Counted from the stretch's first letter, positions 19,892 through 29,120 are shown. The stretch: 64,000 nucleotides of DNA from Burkholderia latens (GCF_902499045.1 NZ_CABVPL010000027.1:1-64000); one strand, 5' to 3'. Program-made: numbers and translations. Notes: generated from the sequence alone by a model not told the origin.

Positions 19892-20854
19892 CTATTGTCG
19901 CCGCGCGGCCGGCGGATTGTCATCAGACAGGAAACCCTGACGCATCCCGCCGGGGCCGCCCCGGCCGGTCTTTCCGGCCTGTTCGAGGATGAACTCTATG
20001 AACGTCGCGGTCGCGCGCGTGTGGTGCCGGTTCGGCATGTACAGCATGTACATGTGCGTGCCGAAGATGCTGAGCCGGTACGCGTCGAGCGACGTGACGA
20101 CGGCGCCGCGGCGCATGTCGTCCTGCATCACGTAGTCGGGCACGATGCCGACGCCGATCCCGGCGAGGATCGCCTGGCGCAGGAACAGGAAGTTCTCCGA
20201 AATCAGCGTGGGTTCGAGCAGCACCTCGTGCCGCTCGTCGGCGAGATACGCGGCGATCCGCAGCTGCCGGCCGAGCACCGTCGCGGTGACGACCGGCGCG
20301 GCCGCGAGCGCGCCGAGGCTCGCCGGCATCCCGTGCTCGGCCGCGAACGCGGGCGACGCGCACGCGACGTAGCGCACCGCGCCCATGTCGCGTGCGACGA
20401 GATTCTGCGGCGGCTCCGACATCACGCGGATCGCGATGTCGACTTCATCGCGCATCAGGTCTTCCACACGATTCTCGAACACGACGTCGAGCACGATGCC
20501 CGGATGCAGCCGCTTGAACGCGAGCAGCCACTCGGACATCACCATCTGCCCGTAGCCGCTCGGCACCGACAGCCGCACGCGGCCCTGCAGGTCCTGGCCG
20601 AGCGTCGTCACCGACTCCTGCGCGGCGAGCAGCTCGTTGCGGATGCGCCGGCCGTGCTCGTACAGCTTCAGCCCGATCTCGGTCGGCTCGATGCGGCGCG
20701 TCGTGCGGCGCACGAGCTGCTGGCCGATCGAGCGTTCGAGCTGGTTCAGTCGGTAGCTGACGTTCGCGCGGCTCATCTTCAGCCGCTGCGCGGCCTTGCT
20801 CAGGTTGCCGGCGTCGAGGATCTCGACGAGCAGCGTCAGCGCGTTCAGGTCCAT
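19892..20854 (-). CDS. LysR-family transcriptional regulator
   Basis: 320-residue LysR protein of the CrgA/DmlR-like group. HTH at residues 2-60 (LTLLVEILDAGNLSKAAQRLKMSRANVSYRLNQLE), effector domain from about 88 to 295. The start ATG at 20854 has GGAG nine bases upstream; upstream codons to 20908 are open but not needed. It is divergent from a five-step acyl-CoA degradation operon, with two strong palindromes in the 252-base gap, so it is the natural candidate regulator of that operon. The C-terminal tail (GRGGPGGMRQ) is Gly-rich and may be disordered. Confidence 0.88.
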   Translation of the reverse strand: MDLNALTLLVEILDAGNLSKAAQRLKMSRANVSYRLNQLERSIGQQLVRRTTRRIEPTEIGLKLYEHGRRIRNELLAAQESVTTLGQDLQGRVRLSVPSGYGQMVMSEWLLAFKRLHPGIVLDVVFENRVEDLMRDEVDIAIRVMSEPPQNLVARDMGAVRYVACASPAFAAEHGMPASLGALAAAPVVTATVLGRQLRIAAYLADERHEVLLEPTLISENFLFLRQAILAGIGVGIVPDYVMQDDMRRGAVVTSLDAYRLSIFGTHMYMLYMPNRHHTRATATFIEFILEQAGKTGRGGPGGMRQGFLSDDNPPAARRQ

Positions 20855-20912
20855 GCGTGGTGTCTCCTGATCCGTCCCGCTTAACGATCGGAAACGGTCC
20901 GAAAGCATTCAA

Positions 20913-20931
20913 TGTCAAGTCAGACTTGACA
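20913..20931. promoter_or_regulatory. Perfect 19-bp operator palindrome
   Basis: TGTCAAGTC-A-GACTTGACA, 9-bp arms around one central base, in the gap between the LysR gene and the acyl-CoA operon. The right arm contains TTGACA, which could also be a -35 for the plus-strand operon. Likely regulator binding site. Confidence 0.6.
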
Positions 20932-20963
20932 GCTTGTAAAAGCGTGCGGGAATTGTCAATGAA

Positions 20964-20979
20964 TCTCGATCAATCGAGA
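20964..20979. promoter_or_regulatory. 16-bp inverted repeat in LysR/acyl-CoA gap
   Basis: TCTCGAT-CA-ATCGAGA, 7-bp perfect arms with two-base centre, 33 bases downstream of the first palindrome. A second operator or a different regulator site; it may lie near the operon transcription start. Confidence 0.4.
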
Positions 20980-21106
20980 ATCGCATCATGCCCGGCAACC
21001 GCGCCGGACCGTTTCCCGCCGCGCGGGGACCACGCTCGCGAACCGGCGCGTCCCGCCGGCGCGGCGGCCGGTCACGTCCGTGCGGCGCACCGCACCTGGA
21101 GACACG

Positions 21107-23242
21107 ATGAATTCACCTGCTTCCCCCGAAACCTCGGCCGCCGGCACCGTCACGCGCGAACGGCGCGATAAGGTGCTCGTCGTCACGGTCGACCATCCGC
21201 CCGTCAACGCGCTGTCCGCCGACGTGCGGCGCGGCCTCGCCGACGCACTCGACGCCGCGCAGGCCGACGACACGATCCGCGCGGTGCTGATCGTCGGCGC
21301 CGGCCGCAATTTCATCGCGGGCGCCGACATCCGCGAATTCGGCAAGCCGCCGGTGCCGCCGTCGCTGCCCGACGTGTGCGAGCGGATCGAGTCGAGCGCG
21401 AAGCCGGTCGTGGTCGCGCTGCACGGCGCGACGCTCGGCGGCGGCCTCGAGGTCGCGCTCGCCGCGCATTACCGGATCGCGGTGCCCGGCGCGAAGCTGG
21501 GGCTCCCCGAAGTGACGCTCGGCCTGCTGCCGGGCGCCGGCGGCACGCAGCGCGCGCCGCGGCTGATCGGCGCGAAGGCCGCGCTCGACCTGATGCTGAC
21601 CGGCCGTCACGCGAGCGCCGACGAGGCGCTCGTGCTCGGCCTCGTCGATCGCGTCGCGCACAGCGACGACACGCTCGCCGAAGGGCTCGCGTACGCGCAG
21701 GAACTCGTGTCGCTCGGTGCGCCGCCGCGGCGCACGCGTGACGCGCAGGGGCTCGCCGATCGTGCGGCCGCGCTGGCCGCGATCGATGCGGCGCGCGTGG
21801 AGCTGCCGAAGAAATCGCGTGGCCTCTTCTCGCCGGCGAAGATCGTCGACGCGGTCGAGGCCGCGCTCACGCTGCCGTTCGACGCGGGGATGAAGCTCGA
21901 ACGCAGCCTGTTCCTGCAATGCCTCGACAGCCCGCAGCGCGCAGGTCTCGTGCACGCATTCTTCGCGGAGCGCGAGGCCGCGAAGGCGCCCGAGGCGCGC
22001 CGCGCGAGCGCACGGCCGGTCGAGCGGATCGGCGTGGTCGGCGGCGGCACGATGGGCGCCGGCATTGCGGTCGCGGCGCTCGATGCCGGGCTGCCGGTGA
22101 CGATGATCGAGCGCGACGAAGCGTCGCTCTCGCGCGGCCGCGCGCACGTCGAGAAGGTATACGACGCGCTCGTCGCGAAGGGCCGGATGACGCCGGCCGC
22201 GCACGCGGCGCGGCTCGCGCGCTTCAAGGGCAGCACGTCGTACGACGCGCTCGCGCAGGCCGACGTCGTGATCGAGGCCGTGTTCGAGGACATGGCCGTG
22301 AAAAAGGCCGTATTCGCCGAACTCGCGCGCGTGTGCAAGCCGGGCGCGGTGCTTGCGACCAACACGTCGTATCTCGACATCGACGAGTTGGCCGCCAGCA
22401 TCGACCGGCCGGCCGACGTGATCGGGCTGCATTTCTTCTCGCCGGCGAACGTGATGAAGCTGCTCGAGATCGTCGTGCCGGCGCGCGTTGCCGCCGATGT
22501 CGTCGCGACGGCGTTCGCGCTCGCGAAACAGATGAAGAAGACGCCGGTGCGCGCCGGCGTGTGCGACGGCTTCATCGGCAACCGGATCCTCGCCGTCTAC
22601 CGCACCGCGGCCGACTACGTGATGGAAGACGGCGCGTCGCCGTACCAGATCGACCGCGCGGTGCGCGACTTCGGCTTTCCGATGGGGCCGTTCCAGGTCG
22701 TCGACCTCGCGGGCGGCGACATCGGCTGGGCGACCCGCAAGCGCCGCGCGGCCACGCGCGATCCGAACGCCCGCTACGTGGAAATTTCCGACCGGCTGTG
22801 CGAGCGCGGCTGGTTCGGCCAGAAGACGGGCCGCGGCTACTACGTGTATCCGGACGGCGCGCGCATCGGCACGCCCGACCCGGAAGTCGAAGCGATCGTC
22901 GCCGAAGAACGCGCGAAGAAGGGCGTCACGCCGCGCACGTTCACCGACGACGAAATCCTGCGCCGCTACCTCGCCGCGATGATCAACGAGGGCGCGAACG
23001 TCGTGCACGAGAAGATCGCGCTGCGTCCGCTCGACGTCGATGCGGTGTTCCTGTACGGCTACGGCTTCCCGCGCTATCGCGGCGGCCCGATGCACTACGC
23101 GGACACGGTCGGCCTCGCGAGCGTGCTCGCCGACATCCGCGCGTTCGCACAGGAAGATCCGTTGTTCTGGAAGCCGTCGCCGCTGCTCGTCGAGCTGGTC
23201 GAGCGCGGCGCGAACTTCGCGAGCCTGAACCACATCGACTGA
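21107..23242 (+). CDS. Enoyl-CoA hydratase / 3-hydroxyacyl-CoA dehydrogenase fusion, PimF/FadB-like
   Basis: Bifunctional beta-oxidation enzyme of 711 residues. The N-terminal crotonase domain (about 20-200) has [21 protein letters not shown] and [16 protein letters not shown] with the catalytic Glu. The dehydrogenase starts near residue 305 with the NAD motif [14 protein letters not shown], the catalytic His in [17 protein letters not shown], and the C-terminal helical domain ends in [25 protein letters not shown] five bases before the ATG supports the start. It leads an operon of two acyl-CoA dehydrogenases and a CoA-transferase, matching the pimeloyl-CoA (pim) set of Rhodopseudomonas. No thiolase is encoded here. 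Confidence 0.9.
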   Translation: MNSPASPETSAAGTVTRERRDKVLVVTVDHPPVNALSADVRRGLADALDAAQADDTIRAVLIVGAGRNFIAGADIREFGKPPVPPSLPDVCERIESSAKPVVVALHGATLGGGLEVALAAHYRIAVPGAKLGLPEVTLGLLPGAGGTQRAPRLIGAKAALDLMLTGRHASADEALVLGLVDRVAHSDDTLAEGLAYAQELVSLGAPPRRTRDAQGLADRAAALAAIDAARVELPKKSRGLFSPAKIVDAVEAALTLPFDAGMKLERSLFLQCLDSPQRAGLVHAFFAEREAAKAPEARRASARPVERIGVVGGGTMGAGIAVAALDAGLPVTMIERDEASLSRGRAHVEKVYDALVAKGRMTPAAHAARLARFKGSTSYDALAQADVVIEAVFEDMAVKKAVFAELARVCKPGAVLATNTSYLDIDELAASIDRPADVIGLHFFSPANVMKLLEIVVPARVAADVVATAFALAKQMKKTPVRAGVCDGFIGNRILAVYRTAADYVMEDGASPYQIDRAVRDFGFPMGPFQVVDLAGGDIGWATRKRRAATRDPNARYVEISDRLCERGWFGQKTGRGYYVYPDGARIGTPDPEVEAIVAEERAKKGVTPRTFTDDEILRRYLAAMINEGANVVHEKIALRPLDVDAVFLYGYGFPRYRGGPMHYADTVGLASVLADIRAFAQEDPLFWKPSPLLVELVERGANFASLNHID

Positions 23243-23270
23243 ACGCCCACCCATTCGCAACGGACCCACG

Positions 23271-24473
23271 ATGGACCTCAATTTCACTCCCGAAGAGGAG
23301 GCGTTCCGCACGGAAGTGCAGCGCTTCCTCGCCGCCGAACTGCCCGAGCGCACCGCGCGCAAGGTGAAGGGCGGCCTGCACCTGACGCGCGACGACATGC
23401 GCGAATGGCACGCGATCCTGAACGCGCGCGGCTGGCTCGCGAGCCACTGGCCGCGCGAGTACGGCGGCCCCGGCTGGAGCGTCGCGCAGAAGTTCCTGTT
23501 CGACAACGAATGCGCGCTCGCCGGCGCGCCGCGCATCGTGCCGTTCGGCGTGAACATGCTCGGCCCCGTGCTGATCAAGTACGGCAGCGAAGCGCAGAAG
23601 CGCCACTGGCTGCCGCGCATTCTCGACGGCACCGACTGGTGGTGCCAGGGTTACTCGGAGCCGGGCGCCGGCTCCGATCTCGCGTCGGTGAAGACGACGG
23701 CGGTGCGCGACGGCGACCACTACGTCGTGAACGGCCAGAAGACGTGGACCACGCTCGGCCACTACGCGAACATGATCTTCTGCCTCGTGCGCACCGCGAC
23801 CGACGTGCGCAAGCAGGAGGGCATCAGCTTCCTGCTGATCGACATGAGCACGCCGGGCGTCGAAGTGCGCCCGATCATCACGCTCGACGGCGAGCACGAA
23901 GTGAACGAAGTGTTCTTCACCGACGTGCGCGTGCCGGTGGAGAACCTCGTCGGCGAAGAGAACCGCGGCTGGACCTGCGCGAAATACCTGCTCACGTACG
24001 AGCGCACCAACATCGCCGGGATCGGCTTCTCGACGGCCGCGCTCGAACGGCTGCGTGCGGTTGCCGCGAAGGTCACGAAGAACGGCCGCCCGCTCGCGGA
24101 CGATCCGTTCTTCGCGGCCCGCGTCGCGCGCGTCGAGATCGAACTCGAGAACATGCGCACGACGAACCTGCGCGTGCTGGCGGCGGTCGCAGGCGGCGGC
24201 GTGCCGGGCGCGGAAAGCTCGATGCTGAAGATCCGCGGCACGCAGATCCGCCAGGAAATCACCGCGCTGATGCGCCGCGCGATGGGGCCGTACGCGGTGC
24301 CGTTCATCGATGACGCGCTCGACGCCGGCCATGCGGCGGGCAGCGAACCGGTCGGCCCGGCCGAAGCCGCGAGCGCCGCGCAGCAGTACTTCAACAACCG
24401 CAAGCTGTCGATCTTCGGCGGCTCGAACGAGATCCAGAAGAACATCATCGCGAAGATGATGCTCGGGCTGTAA
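23271..24473 (+). CDS. Acyl-CoA dehydrogenase, pimeloyl-CoA dehydrogenase large-subunit type
   Basis: FAD enzyme of 400 residues resembling PimC, the large subunit of pimeloyl-CoA dehydrogenase. FAD/substrate segments: WWCQGYSEPGAGSDLASVKTTAVRDGDHYVVNGQKTWTT. The C-terminal position normally holding the catalytic Glu (YEG in MCAD) reads FGGSNEIQKNI, so the base must lie elsewhere; Glu244 in LLTYERTNIAG is placed like the helix-G glutamate of isovaleryl-CoA dehydrogenase. It is followed 14 bases later by a smaller partner, implying a heteromeric enzyme. Confidence 0.88.
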   Translation: MDLNFTPEEEAFRTEVQRFLAAELPERTARKVKGGLHLTRDDMREWHAILNARGWLASHWPREYGGPGWSVAQKFLFDNECALAGAPRIVPFGVNMLGPVLIKYGSEAQKRHWLPRILDGTDWWCQGYSEPGAGSDLASVKTTAVRDGDHYVVNGQKTWTTLGHYANMIFCLVRTATDVRKQEGISFLLIDMSTPGVEVRPIITLDGEHEVNEVFFTDVRVPVENLVGEENRGWTCAKYLLTYERTNIAGIGFSTAALERLRAVAAKVTKNGRPLADDPFFAARVARVEIELENMRTTNLRVLAAVAGGGVPGAESSMLKIRGTQIRQEITALMRRAMGPYAVPFIDDALDAGHAAGSEPVGPAEAASAAQQYFNNRKLSIFGGSNEIQKNIIAKMMLGL

Positions 24474-24487
24474 CGGGGAGCGCGACG

Positions 24488-25633
24488 ATGGATTTTCAGC
24501 ACACGGAAGACCGGCGGATGCTGGCGGACACGTTGAACCGCTTCATCGCCGAACGATACGCGTTCCCGGTGCGCGACCGCATCGCGCAGTCGGCCGAAGG
24601 CTTCGACCGCACGATGTGGCGGCGCTTCGCCGAGCTCGGCGCGATCGGCGCACTGTTTGCCGAAGCGGACGGCGGCTTCGGCGGCGCGGGCTTCGACATC
24701 GCGGTGGTGTTCGAATGCGTCGGGCGCGGGCTCGTCGTCGAGCCGTTTCTCGGCGCGTTGCTCGCGGGGCGTGCGCTCGCGCTCGCCGGCGGCGACGCGC
24801 ATCGTGCGCGGCTCGCCGCGCTGATCGACGGCAGCGCGAGCGCCGCGTTTGCGCACGACGAGCCGGGCTCGCACTACGAACTGACCACCGTGCGCACGCG
24901 CGCCGAGCGAGCCGGCGGCGGCTGGGTGCTGACGGGCGCGAAGGGCGTCGTCGACCAGGCCGCGCAGGCGGCGTTCTTCGTCGTCAGCGCGCGCGTGTCC
25001 GGCCGTGACGACGACGCGGCCGGCATCGGCCTGTTCGTCGTGCCGGCCGATGCGCCGGGCGTGTCGCTGCGCGACTACCGGAAGATCGACGGCGGCCGCG
25101 CGGCCGAAGTGCGCTTCGAGCGCGTCGCGCTGCCGGCCGACGCCGCGCTCGGCGTGTCGGCGACGGAGGGCGACGAAGCAGGCGCGGCGTTGCTCGAACG
25201 CGTGCTCGGCTACGGGCTGCTCGCGCTGTCGGCCGAAGCGCTCGGCGCGATGGACGTCGCGAAGGAAGCGACGCTCGACTATCTGCGCACGCGCAGGCAG
25301 TTCGGGATGCCGATCGGCAGCTTCCAGGCGCTGCAGCACCGGATGGCGGACCTGCTGCTCGAAGTCGAGCAGGCGCGCTCGGCGGTGATCAACGCGGCTG
25401 CGCAGCTCGATGCGCCGCGCGCGGTGCGCGAGCGCGCGCTCGCGGCGGCCAAGTACAGCGTCGGCCGGATCGGCACGCTCGTCGCGGAAGAAAGCATCCA
25501 GCTGCACGGCGGGATCGGGATGACGTGGGAGCTGCCGTTGTCGCACTACGCGAAGCGGCTCGTGATGATCGATCACCAGCTCGGCGACGAGGATCACCAT
25601 CTCGCGCGCTATATCTCGCTGTCGAAACGGTAA
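24488..25633 (+). CDS. Acyl-CoA dehydrogenase, pimeloyl-CoA dehydrogenase small-subunit type
   Basis: 381-residue acyl-CoA dehydrogenase-fold protein resembling PimD. N-terminal helices MDFQHTEDRRMLADTLNRFI, middle strand VLTGAKGVVDQAAQAAFFVVSAR in place of the usual NGxKxWIT motif, and C-terminal ESIQLHGGIGMTWELPLSHYAKRL, after which the standard YEGT segment is missing (IDHQLGDEDHH). These gaps are typical of the less active partner in alpha-beta heterotetrameric enzymes, so this chain may serve structural and part FAD-binding roles. GGGGAG before the ATG; spacing 14 and 30 bases to its neighbours. Confidence 0.87.
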   Translation: MDFQHTEDRRMLADTLNRFIAERYAFPVRDRIAQSAEGFDRTMWRRFAELGAIGALFAEADGGFGGAGFDIAVVFECVGRGLVVEPFLGALLAGRALALAGGDAHRARLAALIDGSASAAFAHDEPGSHYELTTVRTRAERAGGGWVLTGAKGVVDQAAQAAFFVVSARVSGRDDDAAGIGLFVVPADAPGVSLRDYRKIDGGRAAEVRFERVALPADAALGVSATEGDEAGAALLERVLGYGLLALSAEALGAMDVAKEATLDYLRTRRQFGMPIGSFQALQHRMADLLLEVEQARSAVINAAAQLDAPRAVRERALAAAKYSVGRIGTLVAEESIQLHGGIGMTWELPLSHYAKRLVMIDHQLGDEDHHLARYISLSKR

Positions 25634-25663
25634 AGGCGCACGTCGCGAATGGAGGAGACAACG

Positions 25664-26869
25664 ATGACGAACGACACGCGCGCGCTGCCTTTGGCCGGCG
25701 TGAAGGTGCTCGATTTCTCGCGCGTGCTCGCGGGCCCGTGGAGCGCGATGGTGCTCGCCGATTTCGGCGCGGAAGTGATCAAGGTCGAGCATCCGGCGCG
25801 CGGCGACGACACGCGCGACTGGGGGCTGCGGATCGGCAACACGGAGACGACGTACTTCAACAGCGTGAACCGCAGCAAGCGGTCGATCTGCGTCGACCTG
25901 CAGACGGACGAAGGGCAGCGCATCGCACGCGAGCTGGCCGCGCACGCCGACGTGCTGATCCACAACTTCAAGTGCGGCGGCGCGGAGAAGCTCGGGCTCG
26001 GCTACGACGCGCTCGCCGAGCTGAATCCGGGGCTCGTGCATTGCGCGATCTCCGGCTACGACCGCTCGGGCCCGGAGGCCGCGCGGCCCGGCTACGACCT
26101 CGTCGTGCAGGGCGAGGCCGGACTGATGGCGCTGAACGGCGAGGCCGGCCAGCCGCCGCTGAAGTTCGGCGTCGCGGCGGTCGACCTGTTCACCGGCATG
26201 TATTCGGCGCAGGCGATTCTCGCCGCGCTGTACGAGCGCCACGCGACGGGCCGCGGGCGGCGCATCGAGATGGCGCTGTTCGATTGCGGGCTGATGATCA
26301 CAGCGTACTACGGGCTCGACGCGCTGCTGATGGGCGAGGATCCGCCGCGCTACGGCAATGCGCATCCGTCGATCGTCCCGTACGGCGTGTTCGACGCGGC
26401 CGACGGCCCGCTCGTGATCACGGTCGGCAACAACACGCAGTTCGCGCGCTTCTGCGACGCGATCGGGCGGCCCGATCTCGCCGCGGACGAACGCTACAAG
26501 AGCAACCTCGGCCGTTCCGAACACCGCGCCGCGCTGCTGCCGGAGATCCGCCGCGAACTCGCGCGGCGGCCGCGCGCGATGCTCCTCGCGGCGCTCGCCG
26601 GGGCCGGCATTCCGTGCGGCGAAGTGCTCGGGCTGCACGACGCGCTGACGTCGGAGCGCGCGACCCGCGCGGGGCTCGTCACGCGGCAGCCGCATCCGGT
26701 CGCGGGCGGCGTCGACGTGCTCGCGCCGCCGTATCGCTTCGACGGCGCGCGGCTGCCGGTGCGCGGCGCGCCGCCGGTGCTCGGCGCCGATACGGACGAC
26801 GTGCTCGGCGGCTGGCTCGGAATGTCGGCCGAGGACGTCGCGCGGCTGCGGGCCGATCGCATCGTGTAG
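25664..26869 (+). CDS. CaiB/BaiF family class III CoA-transferase
   Basis: Family III CoA-transferase of 401 residues. Motifs: LAGVKVLDFSRVLAGPWSAMVLADFGAEVIKVEHP at the N-terminus; NRSKRSICVDL; the catalytic Asp in RPGYDLVVQGEAGLM; and the C-terminal closing domain. GGAGGAG six bases before the ATG at 25664 decides against the ATG at 25649. In this operon it could activate the dicarboxylic or aryl acid by taking CoA from succinyl-CoA or acetyl-CoA, replacing the PimA ligase. Substrate is inferred only from neighbours. Confidence 0.88.
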   Translation: MTNDTRALPLAGVKVLDFSRVLAGPWSAMVLADFGAEVIKVEHPARGDDTRDWGLRIGNTETTYFNSVNRSKRSICVDLQTDEGQRIARELAAHADVLIHNFKCGGAEKLGLGYDALAELNPGLVHCAISGYDRSGPEAARPGYDLVVQGEAGLMALNGEAGQPPLKFGVAAVDLFTGMYSAQAILAALYERHATGRGRRIEMALFDCGLMITAYYGLDALLMGEDPPRYGNAHPSIVPYGVFDAADGPLVITVGNNTQFARFCDAIGRPDLAADERYKSNLGRSEHRAALLPEIRRELARRPRAMLLAALAGAGIPCGEVLGLHDALTSERATRAGLVTRQPHPVAGGVDVLAPPYRFDGARLPVRGAPPVLGADTDDVLGGWLGMSAEDVARLRADRIV

Positions 26870-26966
26870 ATCGCTGGTTCCGCCGCGGCGCGGGCGGAGC
26901 TGGGGAAGCGCGCCGATCATCCACGAGACACGCGTCGCCAAACGACGAGAGAATATTGGAGACACC

Positions 26967-27272
26967 ATGGAGCTTTCCGTCATCGAATCGGTCACGGCGC
27001 GCCGTGACTACCAGCAGCTCGTGCGTGCGCGGCGCCGCTTCAGCTTCGCGCTGACGGCGCTGATGATCGCCACGTACTACGGCTTCATCCTGCTCGTCGC
27101 GCTCGCGCCGCACGTGCTGGCCGCGCCGCTGTACCGCGGCGCGACGACGACGGTCGGAATCGCCGCGGGCGTCGCGATCATCCTGATCGCGATCGGCCTC
27201 ACCGCGTGCTACGTGCTGCGCGCGAACCGTGCGTTCGACCGCCGCGTCGACGCGATCCTGCAGCGTTCGTGA
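26967..27272 (+). CDS. DUF485 membrane protein (YjcH-like)
   Basis: Small inner-membrane protein of 101 residues with two hydrophobic helices (about 28-48 and 60-82) and the DUF485 signature RRDYQQLVRARRRFSFALTALMIATYYGFI. It precedes an acetate permease gene by 13 bases, the same pairing as yjcH-actP in E. coli. TTGGAGACACC before the ATG supplies a ribosome site. Role unknown, probably linked to the permease. Confidence 0.9.
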   Translation: MELSVIESVTARRDYQQLVRARRRFSFALTALMIATYYGFILLVALAPHVLAAPLYRGATTTVGIAAGVAIILIAIGLTACYVLRANRAFDRRVDAILQRS

Positions 27273-27285
27273 GACGGAGGCCGCC

Positions 27286-28971
27286 ATGCGAATCATTTCG
27301 GGCGCCCTCGGCGCGCTGGCCGCGCTCGTGTCCTCCACCGCCCATGCGACCGGCGTCGCGGGGCCGATGCCCGACAAGGTCGAGCTGAACCCGGTCGCGA
27401 TCGCGATGTTCTTCGCGTTCGTGTTCGCGACGCTCGCGCTCACGCGCTGGGCCGCACGCCGCACGCGCTCGGCGCGCGACTTCTACACGGCGGGCGGCGG
27501 CATCACCGGGCTGCAGAACGGGCTCGCGATCGCGGGCGACTACATGTCGGCCGCGTCGTTCCTCGGGCTGTCGGGGATGGTGTTCATGTTCGGCTTCGAC
27601 GGGCTGATCTACTCGATCGGCTTCCTGGTCGGCTGGCCGTTCGTGATGTTCCTGATCGCCGAACCGCTGCGCAATCTCGGCAAGTTCACGTTCGTCGACG
27701 TCGTCGCGTACCGCTTCGCGCAGCGGCCGATCCGGCTGCTGACGTCCGCGAACGCGCTGACGATCGTCGTGCTGTACCTCGTCGTGCAGATGGTCGGCGC
27801 GGGCAAGCTGATCCAGCTGCTGTTCGGGCTGTCGTACGGCACCGCCGAGCTGATCGTCGGCGTGCTGATGGTCGTCTACGTGTTCTTCGGCGGGATGACC
27901 GCGACGACCTGGGTGCAGGTGATCAAGGCCGTGCTGCTGCTCGCCGGCGCGACGCTGCTCGCGTTGCTCGCGCTCGGCGAATTCGGCTTCAGCGTCGACG
28001 AGATGTTCCGCCGCGCGGTGGCCGTGCATCCGGGCGCGCTGTCGATCATGGGGCCCGGCAAGCTGATCCGCGATCCGGCCAACGCGCTGTCGCTCGGCAT
28101 CGCGCTGATGTTCGGCACGGCCGGCTTTCCGCACATCCTGATGCGCTTCTTCACGGTGCCGAACGCGAAGGAGGCGCGCAAGTCGGTGCTGTACGCGACC
28201 GGCTTCATCGGCTACTTCTATCTGCTGACGTTCGTGATCGGCTTCTCGGCGATCGTGCTGCTCGCGCAGCATCCGGAATTCTTCCGGCTCGGCGCGAACG
28301 GCACGTTCAACCTCACGCACGACCTGCTCGGCGGCTCGAACATGGTCGCCGTGAAGCTCGCGCAGGCGGTCGGCGGCAACTGGTTCTACGGGTTCATCGC
28401 GGCCGTCACGTTCGCGACGATCCTCGCCGTGGTCGCCGGGCTGACGCTCGCCGGCGCGACGACGATCTCGCACGACCTGTACGCGCAGATGTGGGCGCGC
28501 GGCAAGCCCGACGAACGGCTGGAAATGCGCATTTCGCGCGCGGCGACGATCGGGCTGTCGGCCATCGCGATCGCGCTGTCGATCCTGTTCGAGCACGTGA
28601 ACGTCGCGTTCATGGTCGGGCTCGTCGCGGCGGTGGCCGCGAGCGCGAATTTCCCGGTGCTCGCGATGTCGATCTTCTGGCGCGGGATGACGACGCGCGG
28701 CGCGGTGCTCGGCGGCGGCCTCGGCCTCGTGTCGGCGGTCGCGCTCACGGTGCTGTCGAAGTCGGTGTGGGTCGACGTGCTCCACCACGCGCATGCGCCG
28801 GTGTTTCTCGACAACCCGGCGCTGGTGTCGGTGCCGCTCGCGTTCGCCGGGATCGTCGTCGGCTCGCTCGCCGACCGCGGCGAGCGCGCACGCCGCGAGC
28901 GCGACGCGTTCGAGCAGCAGGAGTTCTACGCGCAGACGGGCGTGCTGGCGAGCCGCGCGGTCCAGCACTGA
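27286..28971 (+). CDS. actP: Cation/acetate symporter
   Basis: Sodium:solute symporter family protein, 561 residues, predicted to import acetate or other short monocarboxylates with a cation. About 13 membrane helices; family segments ARDFYTAGGGITGLQNGLAIAGDYMSAASFLG, FGTAGFPHILMRFFTVPNAKEARKSV and the late VAGLTLAGATTISHDLYA. The N-terminal MRIISGALGALAALVSSTAHA looks like a cleavable signal, as in ActP. The ATG at 27286 has CGGAGG upstream. A 10-bp palindrome 51 bases after the stop may end transcription or bind DctD. Confidence 0.92.
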   Translation: MRIISGALGALAALVSSTAHATGVAGPMPDKVELNPVAIAMFFAFVFATLALTRWAARRTRSARDFYTAGGGITGLQNGLAIAGDYMSAASFLGLSGMVFMFGFDGLIYSIGFLVGWPFVMFLIAEPLRNLGKFTFVDVVAYRFAQRPIRLLTSANALTIVVLYLVVQMVGAGKLIQLLFGLSYGTAELIVGVLMVVYVFFGGMTATTWVQVIKAVLLLAGATLLALLALGEFGFSVDEMFRRAVAVHPGALSIMGPGKLIRDPANALSLGIALMFGTAGFPHILMRFFTVPNAKEARKSVLYATGFIGYFYLLTFVIGFSAIVLLAQHPEFFRLGANGTFNLTHDLLGGSNMVAVKLAQAVGGNWFYGFIAAVTFATILAVVAGLTLAGATTISHDLYAQMWARGKPDERLEMRISRAATIGLSAIAIALSILFEHVNVAFMVGLVAAVAASANFPVLAMSIFWRGMTTRGAVLGGGLGLVSAVALTVLSKSVWVDVLHHAHAPVFLDNPALVSVPLAFAGIVVGSLADRGERARRERDAFEQQEFYAQTGVLASRAVQH

Positions 28972-29022
28972 TTCATCCGATGAAACGGCGCATGCGTCCG
29001 GATCGCCGGACGGATATTTTCC

Positions 29023-29046
29023 GGAAATCCGGAATCCCGGATTTCC
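29023..29046. promoter_or_regulatory. Palindromic candidate DctD enhancer site
   Basis: GGAAATCCGG at 29023-29032 with CCGGATTTCC at 29037-29046, perfect 10-bp arms and four-base centre, about 60-85 bases upstream of the -24 element. A nearby second repeat TCCGG-ATCG-CCGGA lies at 28997-29010. No T-run follows, so a terminator of actP is less likely, though possible. Confidence 0.45.
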
Positions 29047-29105
29047 TTGCCTGCCGCATTATGAGAAATACAATGAAAACAACGGCTTGACGGGTTTCGG
29101 AAACC

Positions 29106-29120
29106 TGGCATCGACCTTGC
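29106..29120 (+). promoter_or_regulatory. Sigma-54 promoter of dctA
   Basis: TGGCAT-CGACC-TTGC: invariant GG and GC dinucleotides 12 bases apart, matching TGGCAC-N5-TTGC at all but one base. Transcription should start near 29132, about 195 bases before dctA. The cognate activator DctD is encoded downstream. Confidence 0.85.

Noticed and set aside
23762-26995. Long minus-strand open frame opposite the acyl-CoA operon, over 1,000 codons
   Set aside because: It is antisense to clear dehydrogenase and transferase genes, is Arg/His/Ala-rich and low in complexity, as expected from codon bias in high-GC DNA. Many similar frames across the window were dropped for the same reason.
29093-29105. GGTTT-CGG-AAACC repeat just upstream of the dctA -24 element
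   Set aside because: Only 5-bp arms and too close to the promoter for an enhancer; likely chance.
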